Below, one piece after another: positions 17,269-26,284 of a stretch of 64,000 nucleotides of DNA. Origin of the DNA: Spongiibacter taiwanensis. Lineage in GTDB: Bacteria; Pseudomonadota; Gammaproteobacteria; Pseudomonadales; Spongiibacteraceae. Below the pieces are notes generated by a model, which saw only the letters and a program-made list of their open reading frames with translations, made no database searches and was not told where the DNA came from. Made by a program: the position numbers and the translations under genes. Every line of letters begins with the position of its first letter. Position 1 is the first letter of the stretch. Where the stretch lies: contig NZ_CP098455.1 of NCBI RefSeq assembly GCF_023702635.1, positions 2,604,001-2,668,000 on the forward strand, read 5' to 3'.

Positions 17269-17928
17269 CTACTCAGCAACGGCGGGTCGAACGCTTGCTG
17301 ACAGCGTCTCCTTGAAACGTTGCTTCAGTGCGGGTAGATCTTTGCTCTTGGCTATGGGCCAGACCTGAAGTAGTACTCCCCGCCTCATCAGAAGGCGAAA
17401 TTGCTCATCAGAGATATCCTGATGTACCCACACATCAAGAAGCCCAAGTATATGGGCGAGTAATCCGTGAGCGATGGCCGTAATTTCCGGATTATTGGTC
17501 GCGGCATGTTCGGGAGGTGTAGTCTCTAAAGCCAGTTGCCAAAAAGTTAGAGAGCGTTGCAAAAAAACTGGACGCGCTTTCGGATCATTGACGCCGAGGA
17601 GGAAGCGATACAGGGGGCGCAGGAATTCCTGGTCGAGAACAAACAAATCGACGGCAATGTCTGCGGCTTCCAGCGCTCTGTCGATGGGAGTCGTGCTCTT
17701 CAGGTTCAGTCCGTAGTTGAAGAAAGTATCCAGAGACTGAAGTAAGAGATCATACAGTATGGACTCTTTCGAGCCGAAGAGATTAAAAGGTGTTGCCGGA
17801 CTGACTCCTGCTTCTGCGGCGAGGGCGCGCATTGTAAAGTCGGTACCGCCAGTTTCGCGTGTTAGCTTCTCCGCCGCGGTGACAATGCGTGCTTTGCGCT
17901 CAGCCATTTGCTTTTTGCGTACCGACAT
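17269..17928 (-). CDS. TetR/AcrR-family transcriptional regulator
   Basis: A 219-aa repressor-type protein. The N-terminal HTH reads RKARIVTAAEKLTRETGGTD, FTMRALAAEAGVSPATPFNL and FGSKESILYDLL, the canonical TetR layout. The C-terminal ligand domain is helical and unassigned. The start at ATG 17928 (MSVRKKQ, with AGGA upstream) is preferred to 17976. It lies 171 bp downstream of the leucine-type dehydrogenase on the same strand and may be read with it. Ligand and targets are unknown. Confidence 0.88.
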   Translation of the reverse strand: MSVRKKQMAERKARIVTAAEKLTRETGGTDFTMRALAAEAGVSPATPFNLFGSKESILYDLLLQSLDTFFNYGLNLKSTTPIDRALEAADIAVDLFVLDQEFLRPLYRFLLGVNDPKARPVFLQRSLTFWQLALETTPPEHAATNNPEITAIAHGLLAHILGLLDVWVHQDISDEQFRLLMRRGVLLQVWPIAKSKDLPALKQRFKETLSASVRPAVAE

Positions 17929-18099
17929 AAACTGATGTTCCTGCTGCGTTCTTACCCTAAATGATAGCAGTTTCAATCACGTATCAGCATTAAACAGTGG
18001 CACAAGCTTGGCCCTTTAAGGGCGGGCGTGGGGCGGAAGTGAACATGCCGGATTCCCAGCGGAGAGATGGGGCTGTCGTGAGGGCTTACCTCAACGGCG

Positions 18100-19167
18100 T
18101 CACGACGCACGCATGACCGCCCTCTGCCCGTCTGGAAGCAGAAAACGCTCTTCTGCGAGTGCTTCAGCAATAACCGCTGTACCTTTCTCTTCTTTGTCGG
18201 CGCGGACAAAAATTGCCGTCAACGTGTCGCCTATGGCTTTGGTCTTCGCCTCACTTTGCAACTGGTTTCCATTTGCCCGCTGCATATAGACATCAATGAT
18301 TCCCCCGGCATTGATCACAAAATCCGGCGCATACAAAATGCCGCGTTGGCGAAGTCGCTCACCGTGCTCAGGGTGAGCGAGTTGGTTGTTGGCCGCGCCG
18401 GCGACAATTTCAGCACGGATAACATCGACAGTATCGTCATTGATGATGCCGCCCATCGCGCAGGGGGAAAAGACATCCGCATCGAGGGTGGTAATGCGTG
18501 CATTGTCGACGATTTCTGCGCCAAGTGCCTCGGCCTGCGCCAAGTTCACTGCGTTGACGTCGGAGGCAAATACCGTCGCGCCGCCTTTCTTCAGCAGGCT
18601 GATCAGATTGCGCCCAACGGCGCCGGCACCTTGCAGCGCGACCTTGACGCCGCTGAGGTTGCCTCGTCCTCGTCTGTGCCGCAGTGCGGCGAGGATTCCC
18701 AAGTAGACGCCATGGGCGGTGAAGGGGGAGGGATCGCCGCCATACTTCTGCTGGTTGTTTATGCCAGAGACGTGGGCTGTGCGGGATGCCAAGACCTTCA
18801 TATCTGCCACGCTCGTACCCGAATCTTCTGCAGAGATATATTTACCGCCAAGGCTGTCCACGAAATCGCCCATCGCCAACAGCAGCTCCCGGCTTTTGTG
18901 GGTGGCAGGGTCGCCGATAATGACTGACTTTCCGCCGCCTAATGGCAGGCCAGCCAGGGCTGATTTGTAGGTCATGCCGCGAGACAAACGTAATACGTCG
19001 TCGAGCGCCAAACCGTCATTGGCATAGGCGTACATTCGACAGCCTCCCAGTGCGGGGCCGAGGTTGGTGTTGTGAATAGCGATGATCGCTTTCAGGCCGC
19101 TTTTGGGGTCCTCCCTGAAAACGACTAACTCATGGTTGTCGAAAGAAGGGCTGTTCACGGTGCTCAT
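18100..19167 (-). CDS. Leucine/phenylalanine/valine dehydrogenase family enzyme
   Basis: Oxidative deamination of a branched-chain or aromatic L-amino acid with NAD+. The 355-aa product shows the dimerisation/catalytic domain with [12 protein letters not shown] and [10 protein letters not shown] (catalytic Lys and glycine-rich loop), then [10 protein letters not shown], and a Rossmann domain with [19 protein letters not shown]. The length fits leucine dehydrogenase. AAAGGAACAGGC precedes ATG 19167, preferred over the frame start at 19200. The product of leucine would feed branched-chain 2-oxoacid catabolism. Substrate preference within the family is not decided by the visible motifs. Confidence 0.92.
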   Translation of the reverse strand: MSTVNSPSFDNHELVVFREDPKSGLKAIIAIHNTNLGPALGGCRMYAYANDGLALDDVLRLSRGMTYKSALAGLPLGGGKSVIIGDPATHKSRELLLAMGDFVDSLGGKYISAEDSGTSVADMKVLASRTAHVSGINNQQKYGGDPSPFTAHGVYLGILAALRHRRGRGNLSGVKVALQGAGAVGRNLISLLKKGGATVFASDVNAVNLAQAEALGAEIVDNARITTLDADVFSPCAMGGIINDDTVDVIRAEIVAGAANNQLAHPEHGERLRQRGILYAPDFVINAGGIIDVYMQRANGNQLQSEAKTKAIGDTLTAIFVRADKEEKGTAVIAEALAEERFLLPDGQRAVMRAS

Positions 19168-19710
19168 GCCTGTTCCTTTTGTCACTGGGCGAAATGCCAA
19201 TGCGATGCCTACGAGTTAGGCGACAGTACCGGCTATCTGTTGAAGAATTATTTACCTAGGGCGGGGGATAAATAAGTTTTTATGACGTAAAGGCGGCATA
19301 TGGCGGTCTGATCCATTCCGTAAAGCGGGAGTTTTTTTAGTTTATATTCTTCGGGGTTTGGTTTTTTGCTCGCCCTCTGGTGGCTGGTCGTGATTAGTGT
19401 CCGTGTGGGTGAGTTTGGTCTTCCTGGCGATGTGGTTGAGGGGGTGGCGAGATCAAAGATGCGGTGGTGATAGGGCTTGGCAAAAGTTCAGCTCCGTTCG
19501 TCTTGGTGATTTTCTCTCGTCACGTTGGCGGCCGGGTTCCCTATTTGTAGTTGCGCTTAACGGCCGAGTCGGAAACACTTGAGTGCGGTGCGATTGTATT
19601 GATGGGTTGTTGTACATCGCGCTCGATAGACCGGCGCGTTAGCCTTTTGCCGGCTGCGATTCGGATGATGACAATCGTTGCATCCTTAACCTCAGTTTAC
19701 GAGTGCCTAT
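19168..19710. other. 543-bp divergent region between the leucine-type dehydrogenase and the YdeP-like gene
   Basis: No gene is seen. The region must hold the two divergent promoters. AT-rich runs occur at 19240-19285 and 19330-19370. I recognise no operator or structured RNA. Confidence 0.4.
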
Positions 19711-21888
19711 ATGAAAGTCATTGGTGGCGGTCCCAAAAAGGTGCTCTATACCCTGAGCACCGCCCGCAAAATTGGTCTGCTGAATTCCGCCAAGGCGCTG
19801 AACTCCAAGAATGCCTGCAAGGCCTGCGGCCTGGGCATGGGTGGTCAGCACGGCGGCATGACTAATGAGCTGGATGAGTTTCCGTCGGTGTGCAACAAGA
19901 GTATTCAGGCTCAGTCCACCGATATTCAAGCGCCGATTCCCTCTGCCATTTTCAATCACAGCCTTGATGATTTTCGCGCCCTCTCGGCTCGGGAGCTGGA
20001 AACCCTCGGTCGCCTGGGTAAGCCAATCTACAAAGCGGCTGGCGAGCAGCGCTATCGGGAAGTCGATTGGGACTGGGCCTTAGCGCGAGCGGCGCAGCGG
20101 CTGGCCCAGGTAGCGCCGTCACGCACCTTCTTTTACAGTTCGGGCCGTTCCTCTAACGAGGCGGGCTTTGTGCTGCAGTTGATGGCCCGTCTTTACGGCA
20201 CCAACAATATCAGTAACTGTTCCTACTATTGTCATCAAGCGACTGGCGAAGCGCTGGGTAATACCATCGGCACTGGCACCGCCACGGTGGAGCTCGATGA
20301 TATCGCCCACTGCGATCTGTTTTTTCTGATTGGTGCCAACCCGGCCTCCAATCATCCGCGCCTGTTGCACAAGCTGATCGGCCTGCGCCGTCGGGGCGGC
20401 ACAGTGGTGGTGATCAATCCGCTTCGGGAGGCGGGGCTGGTGCAGTTTGCCGCGCCGAAAATGATCAGCTCGATGATCAAGGGCGGCGATGAGGTGGCTA
20501 GCATTTACCTGCAGCCAAAGATCGGTAGTGATATTGCCGTGTTCGCCGCTATCGCCAAGGCGGTGATTGATAAGGGCGGGTGCGCGTCTTCCTTTATCGA
20601 GCGTTATTGTGACGGTTACCCTGAGTTTCTCGCCCACGTGAATGGGCTGTCGATGGCATCTTTACTGGAGTGCTGCGGCCTGCAGCGCGCGGACATCGAT
20701 AAGGTGGCGGATATCTATATCGCCTCCCAGAGCGCCATATTCGCCTGGGGCATGGGGATGACCCATCACCGTCACGGAGTCGACAACATCGAGTGGATCA
20801 GCAATCTGGCGCTGCTGCGCGGCATGGTCGGCAAGCCCTATGCCGGGCTGTTGCCCTTGCGCGGTCACAGTAACGTTCAGGGAATTGGCACGATTGGTGT
20901 AAAGCCGGTGCTGAGTGAGGAGGTGTTTCAGCGCATCGAGTCGACCTTTGGCGTTCGCTTGCCGACAGCAAAGGGTATGCACACCCTCGAATCTTTGGAG
21001 TGTGCCCACAACGGCGGGATCGATGCAGCCTTGATGATGGGCGGCAACCTGTATGAGGCCAGCCCCGATAGTGCGTGGTCGGCGGCGGCTTTAGATCAGA
21101 TAGGGTTTAAGGTCTTTCTGACCACGACCCTAAATCGTAGTCATATAGTTGGTGTGGATAAGGGCGAGTCGCTGGTGTTGCCGGTCTGCGCCCGAGATGA
21201 AGAGCCGGAGCCGACCACCCAGGAATCCATGTTTAACTACGTGCGCTATAGTGACGGCGGCATTACCCGCATTGCCTCAGTGCGCTCCGAAGTGGCGGTA
21301 CTATCCGATATCGCGGCCCGTCTTCTGCCTGACAGCCCCATCGAGTTTTCAGAATTCAAGCAGCATCGGCGCGTACGTCAGGCCATCGCCAAAGTGGTCC
21401 CCGGGATGGAGGCGTTGGCCGATATCGACGTCGCTAGGCAGGAATTTATGGTCAGTGGTCGCATCAAGCATCAGCCGGAGTTTTATACCCCAACTGGGAA
21501 GGCCCATTTTGTGGTTCCTCCTGATGAGGGAGCAGAGCCAAGTCAGCACCCATTTACGTTGATGACGATCCGCAGCGAGGGCCAGTTCAACTCGATTATT
21601 TATGAAGAGAGCGACAGTTACCGTCAGGTTGAACACCGCTGGACGGTACTGCTCAACCAGCAGGATGCGCTGGAGTTAGGGGTAAAGGAAGGTGATCATG
21701 TCGATCTGCGTTCGGACTTCGGTGAAATGACGCGGGTCGAGGTCAAATTGTTCAACCTGCCGCGCGGTTGCGTGGCGGCCTATTATCCTGAGGCCAATGT
21801 GTTAAGTTCGCGCCTTACCGACCCGCGTTCTCATACGCCCCAATTCAAATCGATCGCCATTACCGTTTGCAAAAGCGTGCGGAGCTAA
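19711..21888 (+). CDS. FdhF/YdeP-family molybdopterin oxidoreductase
   Basis: Cytoplasmic molybdenum enzyme of 725 aa. The N-terminal NACKACGLGMGGQHGGMTNE is the hallmark of the YdeP-type alpha subunits, which lack the full four-Cys iron-sulfur motif of FdhF. The core contains FFYSSGRSSNEAGFVLQL, CSYYCHQATGEALG, LFFLIGANPASNHPR and GMTHHRHGVDNIEWISNLAL. The molybdopterin-dinucleotide-binding domain is at the end (PFTLMTIRSEGQFNSIIYEE and a YYPEANVL block). YdeP has been linked to acid resistance in E. coli; the reaction is not established. No good ribosome site precedes the ATG. A small membrane-protein gene is convergent. Confidence 0.9.
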   Translation: MKVIGGGPKKVLYTLSTARKIGLLNSAKALNSKNACKACGLGMGGQHGGMTNELDEFPSVCNKSIQAQSTDIQAPIPSAIFNHSLDDFRALSARELETLGRLGKPIYKAAGEQRYREVDWDWALARAAQRLAQVAPSRTFFYSSGRSSNEAGFVLQLMARLYGTNNISNCSYYCHQATGEALGNTIGTGTATVELDDIAHCDLFFLIGANPASNHPRLLHKLIGLRRRGGTVVVINPLREAGLVQFAAPKMISSMIKGGDEVASIYLQPKIGSDIAVFAAIAKAVIDKGGCASSFIERYCDGYPEFLAHVNGLSMASLLECCGLQRADIDKVADIYIASQSAIFAWGMGMTHHRHGVDNIEWISNLALLRGMVGKPYAGLLPLRGHSNVQGIGTIGVKPVLSEEVFQRIESTFGVRLPTAKGMHTLESLECAHNGGIDAALMMGGNLYEASPDSAWSAAALDQIGFKVFLTTTLNRSHIVGVDKGESLVLPVCARDEEPEPTTQESMFNYVRYSDGGITRIASVRSEVAVLSDIAARLLPDSPIEFSEFKQHRRVRQAIAKVVPGMEALADIDVARQEFMVSGRIKHQPEFYTPTGKAHFVVPPDEGAEPSQHPFTLMTIRSEGQFNSIIYEESDSYRQVEHRWTVLLNQQDALELGVKEGDHVDLRSDFGEMTRVEVKLFNLPRGCVAAYYPEANVLSSRLTDPRSHTPQFKSIAITVCKSVRS

Positions 21889-21915
21889 TTTTCGGTTTTG
21901 CTATCGCCCAAGTAA

Positions 21916-22080
21916 CTAAACGGTCGGTTTCGTCAAATCATCCAGCTCGCCATCTAGGTTGCGGCGCGCCCGGTCTAATAGCATTTCGTCCTCGCGTCGA
22001 TCGTCCCATATCTCATAAAAAAGAGCCGCGGTGAGCAATATTGCTAGCACCGCGCTCCCAAGCGCTAATTCGATTGGCAT
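21916..22080 (-). CDS. Small single-span membrane protein, 54 aa
   Basis: MPIELALGSAVLAILLTAAL is one membrane helix at the N terminus, followed by a charged cytoplasmic tail (EIWDDRREDEMLLDRARRN). ATG 22080 is preceded by GGGAG at about ten nt. A longer frame to 22179 lacks any ribosome site. It is convergent with the YdeP-like gene. I do not recognise the family; the hydrophobic-then-charged layout and the ribosome site make it a plausible real gene. Confidence 0.5.
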   Translation of the reverse strand: MPIELALGSAVLAILLTAALFYEIWDDRREDEMLLDRARRNLDGELDDLTKPTV

Positions 22081-22423
22081 GAATGCAAAACTCCCGCTGG
22101 TGGTCTCGTTGCCCTGCGCCGACCTAACATGGCTTTGGCGGCATGGGTCAATATCAGCAAAAATGCAGTCGCAGCGCAATGGTGCTCTCTACCGTGGAAT
22201 TGGGGTTGTTTATTACCATTCCAGCTTGACCTGCAAATGGCATCAAATTCAAATGCAAGTCAACACATGGATTCCAGAAGCTGTTCAGCAGTAGCAATAG
22301 GGTAGAACCAAAGAAGACGAAGCCGGGCGGCGTATCGTAGCGATTACCGAAGGTCGCCGTTTATAAAGGAGGTTTTTATTTTTGGCACACTGAGGGCACA
22401 GAGCCCCAAGTACCGCCAGGCAA
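22081..22423. other. Gap between the small membrane protein and the tRNA terminator
   Basis: About 340 bp with no gene, repeat or structured element that I can recognise. It presumably holds the promoter of the small membrane-protein gene on the minus strand. Confidence 0.4.
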
Positions 22424-22462
22424 TAAAAAAGGCGAATTAGCTAAGTGCCTGATTCGCCTTTT
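22424..22462 (-). terminator. Rho-independent terminator of the initiator tRNA gene
   Basis: Read on the minus strand, an 11-bp perfect stem (AAAAGGCGAAT with ATTCGCCTTTT, 22462-22427) is followed by further T residues, directly after the tRNA 3' end. Confidence 0.9.
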
Positions 22463-22469
22463 CTTTTGT

Positions 22470-22546
<77 letters not shown>

Positions 22547-22667
22547 ACTGATCTTTCGCCATTTTTGAGCCCTGCGCTGGGCTTGCTCTTCATCAGAGGC
22601 TGCGAATTATAGGGACCCATAATTGGGATTGCAACACCTGAGCAGAATAGTTTTGCTGCCCCTTGCC

Positions 22668-24023
22668 TCAGGCGGTCCCTGAGGCGTTGGTCGGTGCCCG
22701 GAAGCTGTGCGGGTCGATGTGATGACGGCGCAGCAGGCGATAAAACTCGGTGCGGTTGCGCCGGGCGAGGTGAGCGGCCTGGGTGACGTTGCCGGCGGTC
22801 ACGTGGAGCACCTCCATCAGGTAATCGCGCTCGAAGTGGTCCCGGGCGTCGGCAAAGGGGGCTATTTCGCCGTAGTCCTTCTTCAGCGCCCGCTTAACAA
22901 GATTCTCTGGGATGACCGCAGTGTGGGAGAGCACCATGGTTTGCTCAACCACATTGCGTAATTGACGGATATTACCGGGCCACGCGGCGGAAGCGAGTGC
23001 CTCCATGGCGCCCGCCGAGAAATGCCGCTTGGCTTTGCCGGGGGGCGTGAGGAGTTCCAGAAAGTGCTGGGCGAGCAGGGGGATGTCGTCGCGCCGGGCT
23101 TTGAGGGGCGGCAGTTCCAGCTGAACGACATTGAGGCGGTAGTATAAATCCTCGCGGAAGCGGCCCTCAGAGATCATTGCTTCCAGGTCCCGGTGGGTGG
23201 CGCAGATGACGCGCACGTCGATGGGGCGGGTAGCGGTAGACCCCACCGGACGCACTTCTCGCTCCTGCAGTACCCGCAGCAGTTTGACCTGAAACTCCAT
23301 TGGCATGTCGCCAATCTCGTCAAGGAACAGGGTGCCGCCCTCGGCGGCCTGAATGAGGCCCTGATGGTCGCGGGTTGCACCAGTGAAAGCGCCCTTGATG
23401 TGTCCGAACAGCTCGGACTCCAGCAGGTTGTCCGGCACAGAACTACAGTTGAGCGCAATGAAAGGTTTTGCTGCCCGGGGGCTGGCCTTGTGGATGGCGC
23501 TGGCCAGCAGCTCTTTGCCTGTGCCGCTCTCGCTTTGGATCAGTACACTCGCCTCGCTGTTGGCGACCATTTTGGCCTGCTGCAGGGTTTCGAGTACGGC
23601 GGCGTTACGGGTGACGATGTCGGCAAATGGGTTGTCGTCGGTGGTTGGCTGCTCGCGGCTGCCTGCCAGCGACAGGGCGCGATCGACTTCTTCCAGTAGA
23701 GCGGCGCTGTCAAAGGGTTTGGTGATGTAGCTGAAGGCCCCCTGTTTGGTAGCGTCGATGGCCTGGGGAATCGTGCCGTGGGCGGTAATAATAATGATGG
23801 GTAGGGAGGGCTGATTAAACTTGAGTTTTTCAAACAGAGTCATACCGTCCATGCCATCCATGCGCAGGTCGGTAATCACCAAGTGCGGCTGAAAGGTGGG
23901 GACGATGGCCAGCGCCTGCTCGGCGCTTTGCGCTAGCTCCACCGTGTGGTCGGCCGATTGCAGGCGCATTTTTAGCAGGTGGCGAATATCGTCGTTATCG
24001 TCGACAACCAGTAACCGTGACAC
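22668..24023 (-). CDS. glrR: Sigma-54-dependent response regulator, GlrR/QseF-like
   Basis: NtrC-type activator of 451 aa. The receiver domain starts SRLLVVDDNDDIRHLLKMRL with the phospho-acceptor Asp in VITDLRMDG near residue 51. A central AAA+ domain has ESGTGKELLASAIH (Walker A) and GAFTGA (sigma-54 contact), and a C-terminal Fis-type HTH ends near RRNRTEFYRLLRRH. GTG at 24023 follows AGGAGGAAAACT, a strong ribosome site, so it is preferred over the frame start at 24047. It closes the operon of sensor kinase and QseG-like lipoprotein, the arrangement of E. coli glrK-qseG-glrR, where GlrR drives the small RNA GlmY that raises GlmS. Here glmS itself lies in the same gene block. Confidence 0.92.
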   Translation of the reverse strand: MSRLLVVDDNDDIRHLLKMRLQSADHTVELAQSAEQALAIVPTFQPHLVITDLRMDGMDGMTLFEKLKFNQPSLPIIIITAHGTIPQAIDATKQGAFSYITKPFDSAALLEEVDRALSLAGSREQPTTDDNPFADIVTRNAAVLETLQQAKMVANSEASVLIQSESGTGKELLASAIHKASPRAAKPFIALNCSSVPDNLLESELFGHIKGAFTGATRDHQGLIQAAEGGTLFLDEIGDMPMEFQVKLLRVLQEREVRPVGSTATRPIDVRVICATHRDLEAMISEGRFREDLYYRLNVVQLELPPLKARRDDIPLLAQHFLELLTPPGKAKRHFSAGAMEALASAAWPGNIRQLRNVVEQTMVLSHTAVIPENLVKRALKKDYGEIAPFADARDHFERDYLMEVLHVTAGNVTQAAHLARRNRTEFYRLLRRHHIDPHSFRAPTNASGTA

Positions 24024-24065
24024 AGTTTTCCTCCTGGCCCGCTCCAATCAATGGGCCTAAAAGCA

Positions 24066-24629
24066 TTAGTACAAAATAGAAGCCTGGGGGGTGCTCAAGG
24101 TGCTTTCGATATGCATCAGCTGATTGATCTTTTCTTTCAGAGAGAGGTTCTCTTCCACTAGCTGGTGACGTTGGCTGAGCTGGTCCAGTAACAGTTGGGC
24201 GAGGGTCTGGTAGCCCTCCTCGCGGTCGGCCAGGACGGAGAGGCCGGTTCGTTGGGCGCGGGTTTGCAAATAGCGCTTGAGCAGATTTTCGGCCTGTTGA
24301 CTGCCCACAGTGCTGTTCTGGGGCTGCATCAACACCACAGCCAGACGCAGGGTGTTGTAGGCGCTTTTATCCTGTTGATACTTTTGGCGGGCCATTTTCA
24401 GTTCGTTGTTAACGGTGGCGGCGCTCGCGTCGTTCAAGTGGTTGGCGTAGGCCGCCAATCCCATTTCGGTACGGGGAAACAGCTCGCCAGCGGCAGAGCT
24501 GTCCATGCCTGGTGGCGTGTTGCGAAGTTGTTGCATGCTGCAGCCCGCGAGCACGCCCTGCAGCAGAACCAGTGCTAGCAGTGAAATTCGATAGGTGTTC
24601 CCTGATGATGTGGCGAAAGCAGTCCACAC
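24066..24629 (-). CDS. QseG/YfhG-like lipoprotein
   Basis: A 187-aa product. The N terminus ISLLALVLLQGVLAGCS is a lipoprotein signal with an LAGC lipobox, so the mature protein should be membrane-anchored, as is QseG. The rest is helical, ending in a coiled-coil-like stretch (QLVEENLSLKEKINQLMHIE). The frame is open to 24887, inside the kinase gene, but GTG at 24629 lies ten nt after the kinase stop and puts the signal sequence at the N terminus. Sequence conservation in this family is low; the assignment rests on position between kinase and regulator and on the lipoprotein layout. It probably modulates the kinase in the envelope. Confidence 0.75.
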   Translation of the reverse strand: MWTAFATSSGNTYRISLLALVLLQGVLAGCSMQQLRNTPPGMDSSAAGELFPRTEMGLAAYANHLNDASAATVNNELKMARQKYQQDKSAYNTLRLAVVLMQPQNSTVGSQQAENLLKRYLQTRAQRTGLSVLADREEGYQTLAQLLLDQLSQRHQLVEENLSLKEKINQLMHIESTLSTPQASILY

Positions 24630-24639
24630 AGATCTTGGG

Positions 24640-26157
24640 CTAGGTCGCGCTGGCGCGATTTTCCTGAGTATCCAATGGCAGGGTGAGCCGTAGACAGGCT
24701 CCCCGCTGGCTGTCGATAACGTCAATGTCCCCTCCATGCGCGGTGGCATATTGTTTCGCAATAGAGAGCCCCAAACCGGAGCCCTCGATATGGCGTTGCT
24801 GTTCCGTTCTGACTTTGTAAAAAGCGTCAAATATTCGCTGTCGTTCGCCGTGGGCAATACCGGGGCCGTCGTCTTCCACCTCAACAATCGCGTGCTGCGC
24901 CGTGGTGTGGAGCGAGATTGTGATTTTTCCCCCTTGCGGCGAAAACTTCACGGCGTTGGATAACAGGTTATCCAGTACCGTGGTGATTTTTCCCTCGTCT
25001 TCCAGCACGGTAGCCGGTTCAAGATCGGTTTCGAGAGTTATTGCTTTGGCACGCATTTGCAGTTTGTGTTCCCTAGTGACACCCAAAATTTGCTCATCGA
25101 GTCTCAAGGGGCTGTAGTCATAGGCTTGAAAGGGCTGCATGGACACGCTGTATTTGAGCAGATCTTCGATATGTTGCTGCAGACTGTCGCAATTGCGGTG
25201 CAGGATCTCGCATACCTCGCGCTGCTCATCGTTCAGGCCACCGGCGATCTCCTCGGAAAGCAGACTGGTGCCTTCACGGATACTGGTGAGTGGGGTTTTG
25301 AGTTCATGGGAAAAGTGGCGCAGAAAGTGTTGCTTTTGGGATTCCAACAACAGTAGCTGGCGGCGGAGCCACTCCAGGCGTGCGCCGAGTTCGCGAATGT
25401 CCTTGGGGCCGCGCAGACTGATTGGCCGGTCCAGATTGCCCCGGCCAATTTGCACGATGCTTCGGTCCAGCTCGCGAATGTAGCGGACCAGGGGCGGAAT
25501 GATTCTGGCGCCGAGTAGGGCAATGAGTAGGATGGCAATCAAGCCTTCCCACATTAGCGCTTGCCGGGTTTGGCGGGCCTTGGTCTTCATTTCGTTGACC
25601 CGACGCTCAACCTCCTGACTATTCACCGCAATCAGTCGGCGACCAATTTCGCGAATTTCGCCAAAAGATTCGATCGCGCTGGTGGCGGCCTCGCTGCCGG
25701 GTTGGGCGGTGGAAATCGTCGCGAAGGCGTGTTTTTCCAGCACCCGCATTTTCTCGATATCGGTGCGCAGCGACTCAGGAATATCCAGGGCGGCCAGGCG
25801 CTGGGAGGTTTCGTCAAACTGCAGGCGAAATTGGTTGTAGCTGGCGAGCAGGCTGTCGTTGCCCAGCACCTGATACACCCGGGCGCTGCGCTCCATGTCT
25901 TTGGTCAGATCGGAAATCGCAATGCTGTACTGCACTGCCCGGGTGGCGAAGCTGACCGCCTTCTGACCGTGGGTGGTCGCACGCTCAAGATAAACCCCGG
26001 CGACGACCAGCGCCGCCACCAGCAACAGCAGGAGGCCACCCAGGCAAATTGAGACGAACTGTGCCAGAGAACTGGGGTAGCGCTTGCGGCGACCGCCCCG
26101 GGCGGATTTGTCGCCTTTTGGCCGCTCAGCCACGTCCTTGTGCAACAGAATCGCCAT
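24640..26157 (-). CDS. glrK: Sensor histidine kinase, GlrK/QseE-like
   Basis: Inner-membrane kinase of 505 aa. The order is a short basic cytoplasmic start, membrane helix 1 (FVSICLGGLLLLLVAALVVA), a helical periplasmic domain, helix 2 (LMWEGLIAILLIALLGARII), HAMP, HisKA with HFSHELKTPLTSIREG (His near 282) and HATPase with LLSNAVKFSPQGG, EDDGPGIAHGE and EGSGLGLSIAKQ. ATG 26157 follows AGGGGGACAC. It phosphorylates the NtrC-type regulator two genes downstream. In E. coli the equivalent kinase senses envelope state and controls GlmS synthesis. Confidence 0.9.
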   Translation of the reverse strand: MAILLHKDVAERPKGDKSARGGRRKRYPSSLAQFVSICLGGLLLLLVAALVVAGVYLERATTHGQKAVSFATRAVQYSIAISDLTKDMERSARVYQVLGNDSLLASYNQFRLQFDETSQRLAALDIPESLRTDIEKMRVLEKHAFATISTAQPGSEAATSAIESFGEIREIGRRLIAVNSQEVERRVNEMKTKARQTRQALMWEGLIAILLIALLGARIIPPLVRYIRELDRSIVQIGRGNLDRPISLRGPKDIRELGARLEWLRRQLLLLESQKQHFLRHFSHELKTPLTSIREGTSLLSEEIAGGLNDEQREVCEILHRNCDSLQQHIEDLLKYSVSMQPFQAYDYSPLRLDEQILGVTREHKLQMRAKAITLETDLEPATVLEDEGKITTVLDNLLSNAVKFSPQGGKITISLHTTAQHAIVEVEDDGPGIAHGERQRIFDAFYKVRTEQQRHIEGSGLGLSIAKQYATAHGGDIDVIDSQRGACLRLTLPLDTQENRASAT

Positions 26158-26284
26158 GTGTCCCCCTGAAAAATGCCCCCTGCCGGTGTGTCGCGAAGGT
26201 CGATATATGACGATCAACAGACCGTCATTCTCGGTGTCGGTTCAATGTGACGTAGCGGCGGGGCGACAGCGCCGAGTAGCGAGA

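Noticed and set aside
17091-17315. Plus-strand frame of 74 codons with one hydrophobic segment
   Set aside because: It runs antisense into the 3' end of the TetR gene, has no ribosome site, and its ends are Arg/Ser/Ala-rich like shadow frames in GC-rich DNA.
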